64,000 bases of DNA from an uncultured Polaribacter sp. (lineage in GTDB: Bacteria > Bacteroidota > Bacteroidia > Flavobacteriales > Flavobacteriaceae): positions 620,001 to 684,000 of the forward strand of contig CANMHT010000002.1 of NCBI GenBank assembly GCA_947497755.1, read 5' to 3'. The notes beneath the pieces are model-generated. The model worked only from the letters and a program-made list of their open reading frames with translations, made no database searches and was not told the origin of the DNA. The position numbers were made by a program, and so were the translations under genes. This document shows, one piece after another, positions 1 to 9,522 of this stretch (position 1 is its first letter; the number at the start of each line of letters is the position of its first letter).

Positions 1-140
1 AAATCATTGATAGAATACCCAAGTTTTTTAAAAAAGCGAACTCTTACTTCGGCAGCATAATCATTATAAGCGCTATGTCTTAGATGTCTATTTGCATCAA
101 AATCAGACCAACGCGTTTTAAAAGTTACTTGAAAACTCAT
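1..140 (-). CDS. Acyl-CoA thioesterase, hotdog fold (5' part only)
   Basis: Only the first 46 residues lie in the window; the gene runs off the left edge. The reading begins MSFQVTFKTRWSDFDANRH and continues with LRHSAYNDYAAEVRVRFF, the N-terminal strand and helix of 4-hydroxybenzoyl-CoA thioesterase / YbgC-FadM type hotdog proteins (the D-x-N-x-H-x-x-x-x-x-Y pattern). Such enzymes hydrolyse acyl-CoA thioesters in the cytoplasm; the substrate cannot be told from here. Its ATG overlaps the stop codon of the upstream tail-specific protease gene by one base (TAATG), so the two are probably co-transcribed and translationally coupled. Confidence 0.8.
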   Translation of the reverse strand, partial: MSFQVTFKTRWSDFDANRHLRHSAYNDYAAEVRVRFFKKLGYSIND

Positions 141-2266
141 TAATGCTTAACAATCTGATTTAGATTTCTCATTTTTAGTTGACTTAGTACATTCAATGCT
201 TCGTTAACATAGATGTCTTTTGCTAAACTTTTATGCCAAGCAATTCTTTTGTCTTTATTTACAACAGCACTTTCTATTAAAGGAAGTTCGCTTTTAGGAG
301 ACACAAACTTTAAGTTTGAATTGAATTTAAAAACAGACTTGAATTTTTCTCCACTTTTTTCATGAGCTTTCGCTTCTTTGGTAAACTGCTTAAAGTTTAA
401 AGAATAAGTAGTGTCTTCTTGCCCTTTTTTAAGCCATTTTGCATAATCGTTGATTAGTTTAAAATCTGGATTTTGCATAATTCTTTCTTTACTTTCATTC
501 ACAACGTCGCTAAAGTTTTCGTAAGAATCTACAGTAGTATAGTTGGCTTTATCTACTTTGTCCCAAGCTAAAGCACCATCCATATCTCTTTCTCCATATT
601 TCATATAACTAAATCTACTAGGCATAGCGATATCAGAATATACCCCTTCTTTTTGTGTTGATCCTCCATTAACTCTATAGAATTTTTGAATGGTCATTTT
701 TAAGAAACCTAAGTCTTTTTTATATTTTGGATAGAACTGATTGATTGGTAAAATGTTTTGAACTGTTCCTTTACCAAACGTTTGATTTCCACCCATAATA
801 ACAGCTCTGTTATAATCTTGCATTGCAGCAGCAAAAATCTCAGAAGCAGAAGCAGACAATTCGTTTACAAGTACTACTAATGGTCCGTTCCATTGAATTT
901 TAGGATTAGAATCACTTTGTACTCTTGGTTTGTCTCCTCTATATTTTACTTGAACTACTGGTCCTTCACTGATAAATAATCCGGCAATTTCGATTGCAGT
1001 TTTTAAAGAACCACCGCCGTTATTTCTTAAATCGATTAATAAACCTTCAACATTTTCTTTTTTCAGGTTTGCAATTTCCTTTTCCATGTCTTTGGCAGAA
1101 TCTCTAAAGTTTTTATCACTAAAATCGATATAGAATTGAGGTAGGTTAATTACACCGTATTTCTTTCCGTCTTTTTCTACAACACTAGATTTTACATAAG
1201 TTTCACCCAATTCAACAATATCTCTAACAATAGAAATTACTTTGATAGAGTTGTCTAATTTTTTCTTTACAGTAAGACGTACTTCAGTTCCTTTTTTTCC
1301 TTTAATAAATTTAATAGCGTCATCTAAACGCATTCCAACAATATCTAATGGTTCTTCGTCTGCTTGAGCTACTTTTAAAATAATATCTCCAGCTTCTAAA
1401 TCACCTTGTTTCCATGCTGGTCCACCAGAAACTACTTCAAAAACATGGGTATAAATTCCTTTCTTTTGTAATCTTGCACCAATACCTTCAATTTTTCCAG
1501 ACATATCCACATCAAAACGCTCTTTAACTCTTGGCGCCATATATGTAGAATGCGGATCAAAACCTCTGGTAACACTATTTAAAAAAGTAGAAAACCAATC
1601 TTCATGCTCTAATTCTTCAATACGCATGTACAATTCGTCCATGCTTTTTAATACTTCTTTTCTAGCTTTAGCTTCCAATTCTTTAAAGCTAGATTTTTTA
1701 AAGTTTTTATTGTCTTTTAATTTGCTATTAGCTTCTTCTAATTTTTGTTGCTCTTGAATTCTACTTAAGGTATTTAACTTCAATTGTTTTCTCCAATTGT
1801 CAATCAATTCGTTTTCATTTTTAGGAAAAGCTACTTTATCATAATCAACATTGATACTTTCTCTTTTATTAAAGTTAAAAGGCTGAGATAAAATTTGTCC
1901 GTAGTATTTTTTAGCAGATTTAATTTTTTCAGTAAATCGACCATATACTAAATGATAAAAATCTAAGTTGGCTTTTTTAAGTTGATTGTCAATTAAATAT
2001 TTGTATTTAGAAAACTCTTTTAAATCTTCTTGTGTAAAATATCTTTTCGAAGGATCTAAACCTTCGATAAAACTTTTGTAAACTTCAGCAGAAAAGTCAT
2101 CGTTTAAATCTTTAGGTAAATAATGTCCGTTTGTTAACATATAATTAATCACAGAGATTAATACCTTATCTTTTTCTGGATCTGTATTAACAGGTTTATT
2201 TGTAAAACTTGATAGCATTAAAAATAATGCTACAAAAGGGATGATAAATTTTGATGCTCTTTTCAT
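140..2266 (-). CDS. Carboxy-terminal processing (tail-specific) protease, Prc/CtpA family S41
   Basis: Encodes a 708-residue S41 peptidase that degrades or trims periplasmic proteins from their C-terminal tails. The chosen ATG at 2266 gives a protein starting MKRASKFIIPFVALFLMLSS, a good signal peptide; an in-frame TTG at 2320 would add 18 polar residues before it and is unlikely. An N-terminal helical domain is followed by a PDZ segment (about residues 255-340) and the protease core with the SASASE motif (catalytic Ser473) and TFGKGTV (Lys499), spaced as in E. coli Prc, then a long C-terminal DUF3340-like region. Length is normal for the Prc subfamily. The thioesterase gene overlaps its stop by one base. 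Confidence 0.93.
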   Translation of the reverse strand: MKRASKFIIPFVALFLMLSSFTNKPVNTDPEKDKVLISVINYMLTNGHYLPKDLNDDFSAEVYKSFIEGLDPSKRYFTQEDLKEFSKYKYLIDNQLKKANLDFYHLVYGRFTEKIKSAKKYYGQILSQPFNFNKRESINVDYDKVAFPKNENELIDNWRKQLKLNTLSRIQEQQKLEEANSKLKDNKNFKKSSFKELEAKARKEVLKSMDELYMRIEELEHEDWFSTFLNSVTRGFDPHSTYMAPRVKERFDVDMSGKIEGIGARLQKKGIYTHVFEVVSGGPAWKQGDLEAGDIILKVAQADEEPLDIVGMRLDDAIKFIKGKKGTEVRLTVKKKLDNSIKVISIVRDIVELGETYVKSSVVEKDGKKYGVINLPQFYIDFSDKNFRDSAKDMEKEIANLKKENVEGLLIDLRNNGGGSLKTAIEIAGLFISEGPVVQVKYRGDKPRVQSDSNPKIQWNGPLVVLVNELSASASEIFAAAMQDYNRAVIMGGNQTFGKGTVQNILPINQFYPKYKKDLGFLKMTIQKFYRVNGGSTQKEGVYSDIAMPSRFSYMKYGERDMDGALAWDKVDKANYTTVDSYENFSDVVNESKERIMQNPDFKLINDYAKWLKKGQEDTTYSLNFKQFTKEAKAHEKSGEKFKSVFKFNSNLKFVSPKSELPLIESAVVNKDKRIAWHKSLAKDIYVNEALNVLSQLKMRNLNQIVKH

Positions 2267-2355
2267 GTTCTTTTCTGTCGTGTTTTTTATAAGCTCTTTA
2301 CAAAAATTTTGTTCTTGCAAACTACTAAAATTATACCAATTATACTATGAAGTTT

Positions 2356-2877
2356 CTAATTTGTGATTTTTTTATAAGTTCCTCTAAATAATTCGTTAAA
2401 AGGAGTGTTGTCAACGTCTAAAAGTTCCCAAACTTGGGTTACAGTTCCGTCAGAATTATTAAACCAAGTAATTTGATTGTAATACTTTCCTTTATTATTA
2501 GAAATGAGTTTACTTTTTAAAATCATTTTATTGTTTTTGTAATGTCCTTTAAGCTCTAATGAAGTTCCTGTATTGTCAATCCAAACTTGATTCCAACTTT
2601 TATCTGCTTGGTTATAGTAATTATAGCTTGTTCCTTTGCTTGGTCCAACAGAAGAACTCCAATTTTCTTGAATGGCACAAGCGTTAGACATTTTTACTAT
2701 TTTATTAGTACCAATTAATTGATTTTTTGCATTGTAAACATTCCAATTACCTACCCAAAAATCAAATTGTTTATACTCTTTCGTAGAACACGGAATTTTG
2801 CTTTTAGACTGAGCAATACTATGGCTAGTTAAAAATAGCGAAAGCAAAAGTACTATACAGTAATTAACATTCTTCAT
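2356..2877 (-). CDS. Secreted lipocalin-like protein of unknown function
   Basis: A 173-residue protein with a clear signal peptide (MKNVNYCIVLLLSLFLTSHS, cleavage near AQS). The mature part starts with a conserved FDFWVGNWNVY motif, seen in DUF1579-like small beta-barrel proteins whose members begin FDFWxGxWxV, and is rich in W, Y and N in alternating beta-strand pattern. Probably a periplasmic or outer-membrane-associated beta-barrel that could bind a small ligand; this is inference from fold-like pattern only. It is separated by 89 bases from the protease start downstream, so it may or may not be in the same transcript. It diverges from surE. Confidence 0.75.
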   Translation of the reverse strand: MKNVNYCIVLLLSLFLTSHSIAQSKSKIPCSTKEYKQFDFWVGNWNVYNAKNQLIGTNKIVKMSNACAIQENWSSSVGPSKGTSYNYYNQADKSWNQVWIDNTGTSLELKGHYKNNKMILKSKLISNNKGKYYNQITWFNNSDGTVTQVWELLDVDNTPFNELFRGTYKKITN

Positions 2878-2977
2878 AATTAGGTAAGATTGGTTCTTAC
2901 AATGTTAATCAAAAAAAAGGAAATTTTCTCTTTACAAAATGTTAAAAGCAAATCAGAAATTCTCAGTAAAATTGTAC

Positions 2978-2985
2978 TACATTTG
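2978..2985 (+). promoter_or_regulatory. Candidate -7 box for surE operon
   Basis: TACATTTG matches the Bacteroidota -7 consensus TAnnTTTG and sits 20 bases before the surE ATG. I see no TTG at the usual distance upstream, so the call rests on the -7 element alone. Confidence 0.4.
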
Positions 2986-3004
2986 TTAGATAAAAAATTA
3001 AAAT

Positions 3005-3775
3005 ATGAATGATAGACCTTTAATATTGGTTACCAACGATGATGGAATTACAGCTCCAGGAATTAGAGCTTTGATTGAAGTAATGAATGAAATTGGAGAT
3101 GTATTTGTGGTGGCTCCTGATAGTCCACAAAGCGGAATGGGACATGCAATTACTGTAGATAGTGTACTGCATTGTAATTCATTAACAGTAGATGATGGTC
3201 CTCAGATTGAATACAGTTGTTCTGGTACACCTGCAGATTGTGTAAAGATGGCAACGAATAATATTTTAAATAGAAAGCCAGATTTGTGTGTTTCTGGAAT
3301 TAATCATGGAGCAAACTCATCTATAAATGTAATTTATTCTGGTACAATGAGTGCTGCTGTTGAAGCAGGAATTGAAGGAGTACCGGCCATTGGGTTTTCT
3401 TTATTAGATTTTAATTGGCATGCTGATTTTTCTGCATCAAAAAGATTTGTCAAAGAAATTGTATTAAGTGTATTAAAAAATGGCTTGTCTGAAGGAACAG
3501 TATTGAATGTAAACATTCCTAACCTTCCAGAAAAAGATATCAAAGGAATTAAAATTTGTAGACAAGCAAATGGTTATTGGAAAGAAGATTTTGATAAAAG
3601 AACAAGTCCGTTTGGTAAAGAGTATTATTGGTTATCAGGTGAGTTTGTTTGTAAAGACAAAGGAGAGGATACAGATATTTGGGCTTTAGATAACGGGTAT
3701 GTTTCTGTAGTTCCAGTACAGTTTGATATGACAGCACATCATATGATTCAAAAACTAAATACATGGGATCTGTAA
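3005..3775 (+). CDS. surE: 5'/3'-nucleotidase SurE
   Basis: A 256-residue metal-dependent phosphatase that removes phosphate from nucleoside 5'- and 3'-monophosphates in the cytoplasm. The N-terminus ILVTNDDGITAPGI carries the metal-binding DD pair and the invariant DGxxAPG; SGTPADCV and the SGINHGANSS / YSGTMSAAVEA segments are the other SurE signatures. Length is typical. It heads a run of four genes (surE, small membrane protein, lpxB, comEC) with overlaps or very short gaps, and a TAnnTTTG box lies just upstream. Confidence 0.97.
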   Translation: MNDRPLILVTNDDGITAPGIRALIEVMNEIGDVFVVAPDSPQSGMGHAITVDSVLHCNSLTVDDGPQIEYSCSGTPADCVKMATNNILNRKPDLCVSGINHGANSSINVIYSGTMSAAVEAGIEGVPAIGFSLLDFNWHADFSASKRFVKEIVLSVLKNGLSEGTVLNVNIPNLPEKDIKGIKICRQANGYWKEDFDKRTSPFGKEYYWLSGEFVCKDKGEDTDIWALDNGYVSVVPVQFDMTAHHMIQKLNTWDL

Positions 3776-4050
3776 CAAAAGAAGTTTTTATCGGAATCCT
3801 TATTTCTATAATAGCAACACTTTCTGGAGCATTTATTTATATAGAATTTTTCTCTCAATATGGTTTTCAAGAAACCTTACAGGTGATGAAATCTCAAGAC
3901 TTATACGGAAAAGTTTTGACCTTAGCGGCAATTCCGAATTTGTTTGTATTTTTTGTTTTTATAAAAAAGAAACAAGATTATAGAGCAAGAGGCGTTTTGT
4001 TAGCAACGATTCTTATTGCTTTTGCTACCTTTGTTTTAAAGCTAATTTAA
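3763..4050 (+). CDS. Small three-helix membrane protein, unknown function
   Basis: A 95-residue protein with three hydrophobic segments (about residues 7-27, 48-65 and 74-93) separated by a short charged loop (KKKQDYRARG). The start overlaps the last 13 bases of surE, and its stop overlaps the lpxB start by one base (TAATG), so it is translationally embedded between them. I recognise no family function. Its position next to lpxB hints at a link with envelope assembly, but this is context only. Confidence 0.8.
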   Translation: MGSVTKEVFIGILISIIATLSGAFIYIEFFSQYGFQETLQVMKSQDLYGKVLTLAAIPNLFVFFVFIKKKQDYRARGVLLATILIAFATFVLKLI

Positions 4051-5159
4051 TGAAGTACTATATTATTGCAGGAGAAGCATCTGGAGATTTACACGGATCA
4101 AATTTAATGAAAGCATTGTATGAACAAGATGCTGATGCAGAAATTAGGTTTTGGGGTGGAGATTTAATGAGTGCCGTAGGAGGGGAGTTGGTTTTGCATT
4201 ACAAAGAAAGAGCTTTTATGGGGTTTTATGAGGTGCTTAAAAACCTTAGAAAAATCTTAGGAATGATTTCTTTTTGTAAAAAAGATATTGAAGCTTTTCA
4301 TCCTGATGTTGTAGTATTGATAGATAATTCAGGATTTAACTTACCGATAGCCAAATGGGCAAAAGAAAAAGGATACAGAACCAATTATTATATTTCACCA
4401 CAAGTTTGGGCATCTAGATCTAGTCGGGTAAAAAAAATCAAAAGAGATGTGGATATGATGAACGTTATTCTTCCTTTTGAAAAAGCCTTTTATGCTAAGT
4501 TTAATTACGAAGTTAATTTTGTAGGCCATCCACTAATTGATGCTATTGCAGATAGAAAACTCGTTGATGAGGTTGTTTTTAGAAAAGAACACAAGCTTGG
4601 AGATAAAAAAATAATAGCCTTATTACCAGGGTCTAGAAAGCAAGAAATTACTAAAATGCTTTCTGTGATGTTGTCTTTGGTAGATGATTTCAATGAGTAT
4701 CAGTTTGTAATTGCTGGTGCACCAAGTCAAGATTATAGCTTCTATAAGCAGTTTATCAATACCAAAAATGTATGTTTTGTAAATAATAAAACATACGATT
4801 TATTAAGTATTTCTTTTGCAGCTTTGGTAACTTCTGGAACAGCTACTTTAGAAACAGCATTGTTTAAAGTGCCACAAGTTGTATGCTATAAAGGAAGTAA
4901 TATTTCGTATCAAATTGCTAAACGAATCATTACGTTAAAATTCATTTCTTTAGTCAATTTAATTATGGACAAAGAAGTGGTGACAGAATTAATTCAGCAT
5001 GATTTTAATGCCAACAATTTAAGATCAGAATTAAAAAAGATTTTAGATGAACAACATCGAGAAAAACTCTTTTTAGAGTATTTTGAATTGGAACAAATTT
5101 TAGGAGGGAAAGGAGCTTCTGAAAATTGTGCTAAGCTCATTTATGACGGAATAAAATAG
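4050..5159 (+). CDS. lpxB: Lipid-A-disaccharide synthase
   Basis: A 369-residue family 19 glycosyltransferase that condenses UDP-2,3-diacylglucosamine with lipid X to give the disaccharide backbone of lipid A, at the inner face of the cytoplasmic membrane. Signatures: the start YYIIAGEASGDLHGSNLM, the segment GGDLM, INYYISPQVWASR-type motif (here NYYISPQVWASRSSR), the central FVGHPLID and LLPGSRKQEI motifs, and TSGTATLETALF near the UDP-sugar site. Length agrees with the family. The gene follows the small membrane protein with one-base overlap and is followed 32 bases later by comEC. Confidence 0.97.
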   Translation: MKYYIIAGEASGDLHGSNLMKALYEQDADAEIRFWGGDLMSAVGGELVLHYKERAFMGFYEVLKNLRKILGMISFCKKDIEAFHPDVVVLIDNSGFNLPIAKWAKEKGYRTNYYISPQVWASRSSRVKKIKRDVDMMNVILPFEKAFYAKFNYEVNFVGHPLIDAIADRKLVDEVVFRKEHKLGDKKIIALLPGSRKQEITKMLSVMLSLVDDFNEYQFVIAGAPSQDYSFYKQFINTKNVCFVNNKTYDLLSISFAALVTSGTATLETALFKVPQVVCYKGSNISYQIAKRIITLKFISLVNLIMDKEVVTELIQHDFNANNLRSELKKILDEQHREKLFLEYFELEQILGGKGASENCAKLIYDGIK

Positions 5160-5191
5160 CATTTCTTAATTTTTAGTAACTTTATCTTGCT

Positions 5192-7219
5192 ATGAAAAAG
5201 TTACTACTATTCTTACCAACTCATTTTACCTGTTGCTTAATTATTGGGATTTTAATAGAATTTCAATACAAATTACAACTGTTTGCAACTGTAAATGCCT
5301 TTTTCTTTTTTAGCCTTTTTTTGATAGTCTTATTTGTGTTGAATAGATTCAAAAAACGTCAATTGTTTACAATTACTAGTTGGGTTTTATTTGTGTTTAT
5401 AGGAATGTTTACTGTTTATTTTCAAGATGAAACTACCAGTAAAAAATACTATTCCAACTTTTCGGTACAAGACTCTTTGGTAGTTTTACAGGTAGACAAA
5501 GTGTTGAAAAGCAATCTATACAACGATAAATTTATTGGTCATCTTAAAAAGATAGGTGCAAGTAATGCAGTTGGAACACTTTTAGTAAATATCCAAAAAG
5601 ATACTTTGAGAGAAAAAATAAAAGTAGACGATGTTCTTTACTTTAAAACTCAGTTGATACTCATTGAGGCTCCTAAAAACCCTTATCAATTTAATTACAA
5701 AGCTTATTTAGAAAAGCAAGGAATTTACCATCAAGTATTTTTAAAGAATGCTACTTTTTTACAAAAAGAAGCCTCAAAAAAAAGAATTTACAGTCTTGCT
5801 GCTTCCTTGAGAGATCGAATAGAAGCTTCATTAAAAAAGTATCATTTTAAAGGAGATGAATTAGCTGTTATAAAAGCGTTGATTTTAGGGCAAAGAAGTG
5901 GAGTGTCAAGTCAGTTATTACAAGATTATACCAAAGCAGGAGCCATACATATTTTGGCAGTTTCTGGGCTGCATGTCGGAATTATTTTACTATTACTTTC
6001 CACACTATTTAAACCTTTAGAAAAATTGCCTTATGGTGCATTATTCAAAACAATATTGATTATTATTTTGATGTGGTGTTTTGCTGTTATTGCTGGATTG
6101 TCGGCTTCTGTGGTTAGAGCAGTAACGATGTTTACTTTTGTAGCAGTTGGTTTGGCTTTTAAACGAAAAACTTTTGTACTACATTCTTTAATAAGTTCTA
6201 TGTTTTTCTTGTTGTTAGTAAAACCACTATTTGTATTTGATGTAGGTTTTCAATTAAGCTATTTGGCGGTTTTTAGCATTGTAACCATTCAACCTAAATT
6301 AACTCAATTGTGGAAACCAAAATGGAAAATAATTGACAAGTTCTGGCAGCTATTTACCGTTTCTTTAGCGGCTCAAATTGGGGTGTTGCCAATTAGTTTG
6401 TTTTATTTTCATCAGTTTCCAGGCTTATTCATGGTATCCAACTTAGTAATTATTCCTTGTATTGGAATTATTTTAATGGGTGGAATTTTAGTAATTATAT
6501 TAGCATTGTTACAAATACTTCCAGCTTTTTTAGCCGAGATATATAATGCTGTTATCAGTTTAATGAATCAATTTGTAGCTTGGATATCTTTACAAGAATC
6601 TTTTTTAATTCAAGACATTTCTTTTTCTTTTAAATTGTTAATAGCTTCCTATATCTGCTTCTTTTCTTTGGTGTATTTATTAGAAAAAGCAAGCTTTAAA
6701 AAGTGGGTGTATTTTTTAATAAGTATTCTTGTTTTTCAACTCTGTTTGCTTTTGGATAAAAGTAAGGTTGTAAATACTAAAGAACTGCTAGTTTTTTACA
6801 AACAACGACAAACAGTAATTGGAGAAAATAATCATGGAAAGCTAACCATTTATCATACATTAGATAGCTTGTCTAGTCAAAATATGGGAATGATTAGAGA
6901 TTACAAAGTAGGGAAGAATGTTAAGGAAGTTGTTTATAAAAAGTCAGTTCCGAATTTACTAAAATTAAATAGCAGATTTTTATTAATAGTTGATGAAGTA
7001 GGAGTATATAAGATTAATGAATTAAAGAACCCAATTGTGTTGTTAAGAAATTCTCCTAAAATTAATTTAGAAAGATTGCTAGTCACTTTAACACCTAAAT
7101 TAGTTATTGCTGATGCTTCTAATTATAAAAATCAAGTATTAAGATGGGAGCAAGTTGCAAAGAAAAAGAAAGTTCCTTTTCAGTCCATATTTAAAGAAGG
7201 AGCAGTAATTTTAGAATGA
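5192..7219 (+). CDS. comEC: ComEC/Rec2 family competence membrane protein
   Basis: A 675-residue multi-pass inner-membrane protein of the ComEC/Rec2 family, the channel that takes single-stranded DNA into the cytoplasm in transformable bacteria. The N-terminus holds two membrane segments and a DUF4131-like soluble domain (about residues 60-190); the competence domain carries ILAVSGLHVGIILLLLS, the diagnostic motif, followed by many membrane helices to about residue 505. The remaining C-terminal ~170 residues lack any visible metallo-beta-lactamase HxHxDH motif, as is common in this phylum. No other competence genes are nearby, so active transformation is not shown. It ends one base from the stop of the convergent thioredoxin-like gene. 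Confidence 0.92.
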   Translation: MKKLLLFLPTHFTCCLIIGILIEFQYKLQLFATVNAFFFFSLFLIVLFVLNRFKKRQLFTITSWVLFVFIGMFTVYFQDETTSKKYYSNFSVQDSLVVLQVDKVLKSNLYNDKFIGHLKKIGASNAVGTLLVNIQKDTLREKIKVDDVLYFKTQLILIEAPKNPYQFNYKAYLEKQGIYHQVFLKNATFLQKEASKKRIYSLAASLRDRIEASLKKYHFKGDELAVIKALILGQRSGVSSQLLQDYTKAGAIHILAVSGLHVGIILLLLSTLFKPLEKLPYGALFKTILIIILMWCFAVIAGLSASVVRAVTMFTFVAVGLAFKRKTFVLHSLISSMFFLLLVKPLFVFDVGFQLSYLAVFSIVTIQPKLTQLWKPKWKIIDKFWQLFTVSLAAQIGVLPISLFYFHQFPGLFMVSNLVIIPCIGIILMGGILVIILALLQILPAFLAEIYNAVISLMNQFVAWISLQESFLIQDISFSFKLLIASYICFFSLVYLLEKASFKKWVYFLISILVFQLCLLLDKSKVVNTKELLVFYKQRQTVIGENNHGKLTIYHTLDSLSSQNMGMIRDYKVGKNVKEVVYKKSVPNLLKLNSRFLLIVDEVGVYKINELKNPIVLLRNSPKINLERLLVTLTPKLVIADASNYKNQVLRWEQVAKKKKVPFQSIFKEGAVILE

Positions 7220-7220
7220 A

Positions 7221-7745
7221 TTATTCTTGGATGTTACTTTTAAAGTTTTTAGAAAATTCGCCCCACTTTTTTGTTTTTCTATCTTTTCTGATAAAGTAAG
7301 CCAATACCATTTCCATTTTTTTAGGAGGTAAATATCCAGGAATTCTGTCTAATAACTTTTCTTCTTTACTTAAAATAATGGTCATTGGGTAACTAAGCTT
7401 CCCATTCATAAGTAAGGCAGTAAGTTCATGATATCCTGACCTACCTTCACTTTTATACTTAAATGTATATTCCTTATAAGTAATTGGTTTTTTGCCTTCT
7501 CCATCCATTTTTACGGGATGGTAATTTTTATTGATATAATCTGCAATAATAGGATTTGCATAAGTATCTCTGTCCATTTTTTTACACCAACCACACCAGT
7601 CGGCATAAATATCAATTAAAAAAGGTTTTGGATTTTTTTTATTTAGTTCAACAGCCTTTTCAAATGAAAGCCAAGCTACTTTTTCTTGAGCAGAAATATT
7701 CCACATAAAAGTTAACATAGCAAGTAAAAGGAAGTTTTTTTTCAT
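7221..7745 (-). CDS. Periplasmic thioredoxin-fold protein (CGWC)
   Basis: A 174-residue exported thioredoxin-like protein: signal peptide MKKNFLLLAMLTFMWNISAQ, then a WLSFEKAVELNKKNPKPF segment and FLIDIYADWCGWCKKMDRDTY with the redox-active CGWC. Such DUF255-like / thioredoxin-fold proteins reduce disulfides or act in cytochrome and envelope protein maturation in the periplasm; the partner is unknown. A cis-Pro loop occurs at LSYPMTIIL. It stands alone on the minus strand, one base from comEC's stop and separated from the upstream POT gene by a terminator hairpin. Confidence 0.88.
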   Translation of the reverse strand: MKKNFLLLAMLTFMWNISAQEKVAWLSFEKAVELNKKNPKPFLIDIYADWCGWCKKMDRDTYANPIIADYINKNYHPVKMDGEGKKPITYKEYTFKYKSEGRSGYHELTALLMNGKLSYPMTIILSKEEKLLDRIPGYLPPKKMEMVLAYFIRKDRKTKKWGEFSKNFKSNIQE

Positions 7746-7824
7746 CTGTTAAAAATTTTAACCTTACATATAGTAAGGAAAGTGATGTGTAAAAAGTTTG
7801 TCGACTAATAAATGGTAAAATTAC

Positions 7825-7856
7825 AAAATAAAAAAGCACCAATAGTTGGTGCTTTT
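7825..7856 (-). terminator. Intrinsic terminator after POT transporter
   Basis: An 11-bp perfect stem (7832-7842 with 7846-7856, three-base loop) followed on the minus strand by a U-rich run, 25 bases after the POT gene stop at 7881. Confidence 0.85.
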
Positions 7857-7880
7857 CATAAAATATTGTGAATGTTGTAA

Positions 7881-9497
7881 TTATCTGATTCCGTGCATTA
7901 GTTTTTTCATTAATGGATTAATTAAAATTAAAATTATACCAGCAGCAGCTGGGATTATTGTGAAAATTAAAAAGAAATGACTCATAGAATATTTAGCAAC
8001 TATAGTGTCAATTTGCCCACCAACCATTGCGGCTATTTTATTACCAGCTGCAATAGCTAAGTACCAAACCCCAAACATAACTCCAATCTTTTTTGCTGGA
8101 ACTAATTTTGATACATAAGATAATCCAACAGGAGATAAACATAATTCACCCATGGTATGTAGTAAATAAGCTAGTACTAACCAAACTAAACTTACAGAAG
8201 CTGTTTTTGCTCCTTGAGGTATTCCACTAGATCCGTAAGCTAAAGCTCCAAATCCAATGCCTAATAACAACATTCCAAGCCCAAATTTTACTGCAGCAGA
8301 AGGATTGTATTTACTTTCCCACCATTTAGAAAATAGTGGAGCTAAACCAATAATAAATAAAGAGTTTAAAATTAAAAACCAAGAAGCTTCTATTTCTGTA
8401 TTATCCGCAGGAAGGATAACCGACAATTTCCAAATAGCTATTCCCCAGATACTTAAAAAACTAATCCCTAAAATAATATTAGAAAGTGAAATGCTTTTAA
8501 AAGTCTGTTTAAATAGTTTTAATAAAACCCATGAAATAATTCCTAAAGGAACGATGGTAATAATTGTGTCAACAATTTTAAAAATTAAAGCTGAATTTCC
8601 TTCAAGATTTCTTTGCGTGTAATCTCTTGCAAAAAGATTCATTGAACCACTCGCTTGTTCAAAAGCAGCCCAAAAGAAAACTACAAAAAAAGCTAAAATA
8701 CCAACAACAATATATCTGTCTCGTTGAATTTTAGACTCTTTGTTGATTGTTTTTGTAGATGACTTCTTGTTAAGAAGATTGCCGAAAAATTTAAAAATAC
8801 TTACAAGTACATTGATAATTCCTTGTAAAATTTCAATGATTCCTTGAAGAATTGTAATTTTATTTTCGGGTGTACTTCCAATTTTACCAAAAATACTTCT
8901 ACCAAACCAAAATTGTAAAGTACCCAATAACATAAAAACACCTGCTAATCCAAACCCCCAAGAATAACTTAGGTTACTTGCTAAAAAACCACATAACAAT
9001 ACGCCTAAGAATCCACCAGAATTAACTCCCATATAAAAAATAGTAAAAGCACCGTCTTTTCTATCAGGATATTTATCATATAGACCACTTACAACAGAAG
9101 TGACATTAGGTTTAAATAAACCATTACCAGCAATTAACAACCCAACACCAACATAAAACATAAATTCTGTTTCAAAAGCTAATGCTCCGTGACCAAAAGT
9201 CATTAACAATGCGCCAAGTGCAACGGCTTTTTGATATCCAGTAAATTTATCGGCAATCCAACCTCCAATAATAGGAGTTAAATATACAGAACTAGTATAT
9301 ATTCCAAGTAAACCTAAAGCTCTTTCTCTTGTCCATTCCCAACCTCCATCAGAAAAAGAAGCTGTTAAGAATAATACAAAAATGGCACGCATTCCGTAGT
9401 ACGAAAAACGCTCCCACATTTCTGTAAAAAATAATACAAATAAGGCAGGTTTATGTCCTAAAAGGCTAAACTCATTTGTTTTTGAAGTGGTATTCAT
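7881..9497 (-). CDS. Proton-dependent oligopeptide transporter (POT/PTR2 family)
   Basis: A 538-residue inner-membrane carrier of the POT family, which imports di- and tripeptides with protons. The first helix carries the family signature E-x-W-E-R-F-S-Y-Y-G (FFTEMWERFSYYGMR) and helix 5 region FYMGVNSGGFLG is the second POT motif. Between helices 6 and 7 there is a long extra loop (about residues 215-265) with an internal near-repeat (ILQGIIEILQGIIN) and a basic end, longer than in its neighbour. It is the third gene of a minus-strand block with a DPP IV peptidase and a second POT carrier, which fits uptake of peptides released by the peptidase. A hairpin lies just before it (9523-9550), so it may be partly uncoupled from the gene upstream. 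Confidence 0.94.
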   Translation of the reverse strand: MNTTSKTNEFSLLGHKPALFVLFFTEMWERFSYYGMRAIFVLFLTASFSDGGWEWTRERALGLLGIYTSSVYLTPIIGGWIADKFTGYQKAVALGALLMTFGHGALAFETEFMFYVGVGLLIAGNGLFKPNVTSVVSGLYDKYPDRKDGAFTIFYMGVNSGGFLGVLLCGFLASNLSYSWGFGLAGVFMLLGTLQFWFGRSIFGKIGSTPENKITILQGIIEILQGIINVLVSIFKFFGNLLNKKSSTKTINKESKIQRDRYIVVGILAFFVVFFWAAFEQASGSMNLFARDYTQRNLEGNSALIFKIVDTIITIVPLGIISWVLLKLFKQTFKSISLSNIILGISFLSIWGIAIWKLSVILPADNTEIEASWFLILNSLFIIGLAPLFSKWWESKYNPSAAVKFGLGMLLLGIGFGALAYGSSGIPQGAKTASVSLVWLVLAYLLHTMGELCLSPVGLSYVSKLVPAKKIGVMFGVWYLAIAAGNKIAAMVGGQIDTIVAKYSMSHFFLIFTIIPAAAGIILILINPLMKKLMHGIR

Positions 9498-9522
9498 AAA
9501 ATTGAGGTTTAATATAAAAAAG

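Noticed and set aside
2267..2320. An 18-codon upstream extension of the tail-specific protease from a TTG
   Set aside because: It would put a polar stretch before a clear signal peptide that begins at the ATG at 2266.
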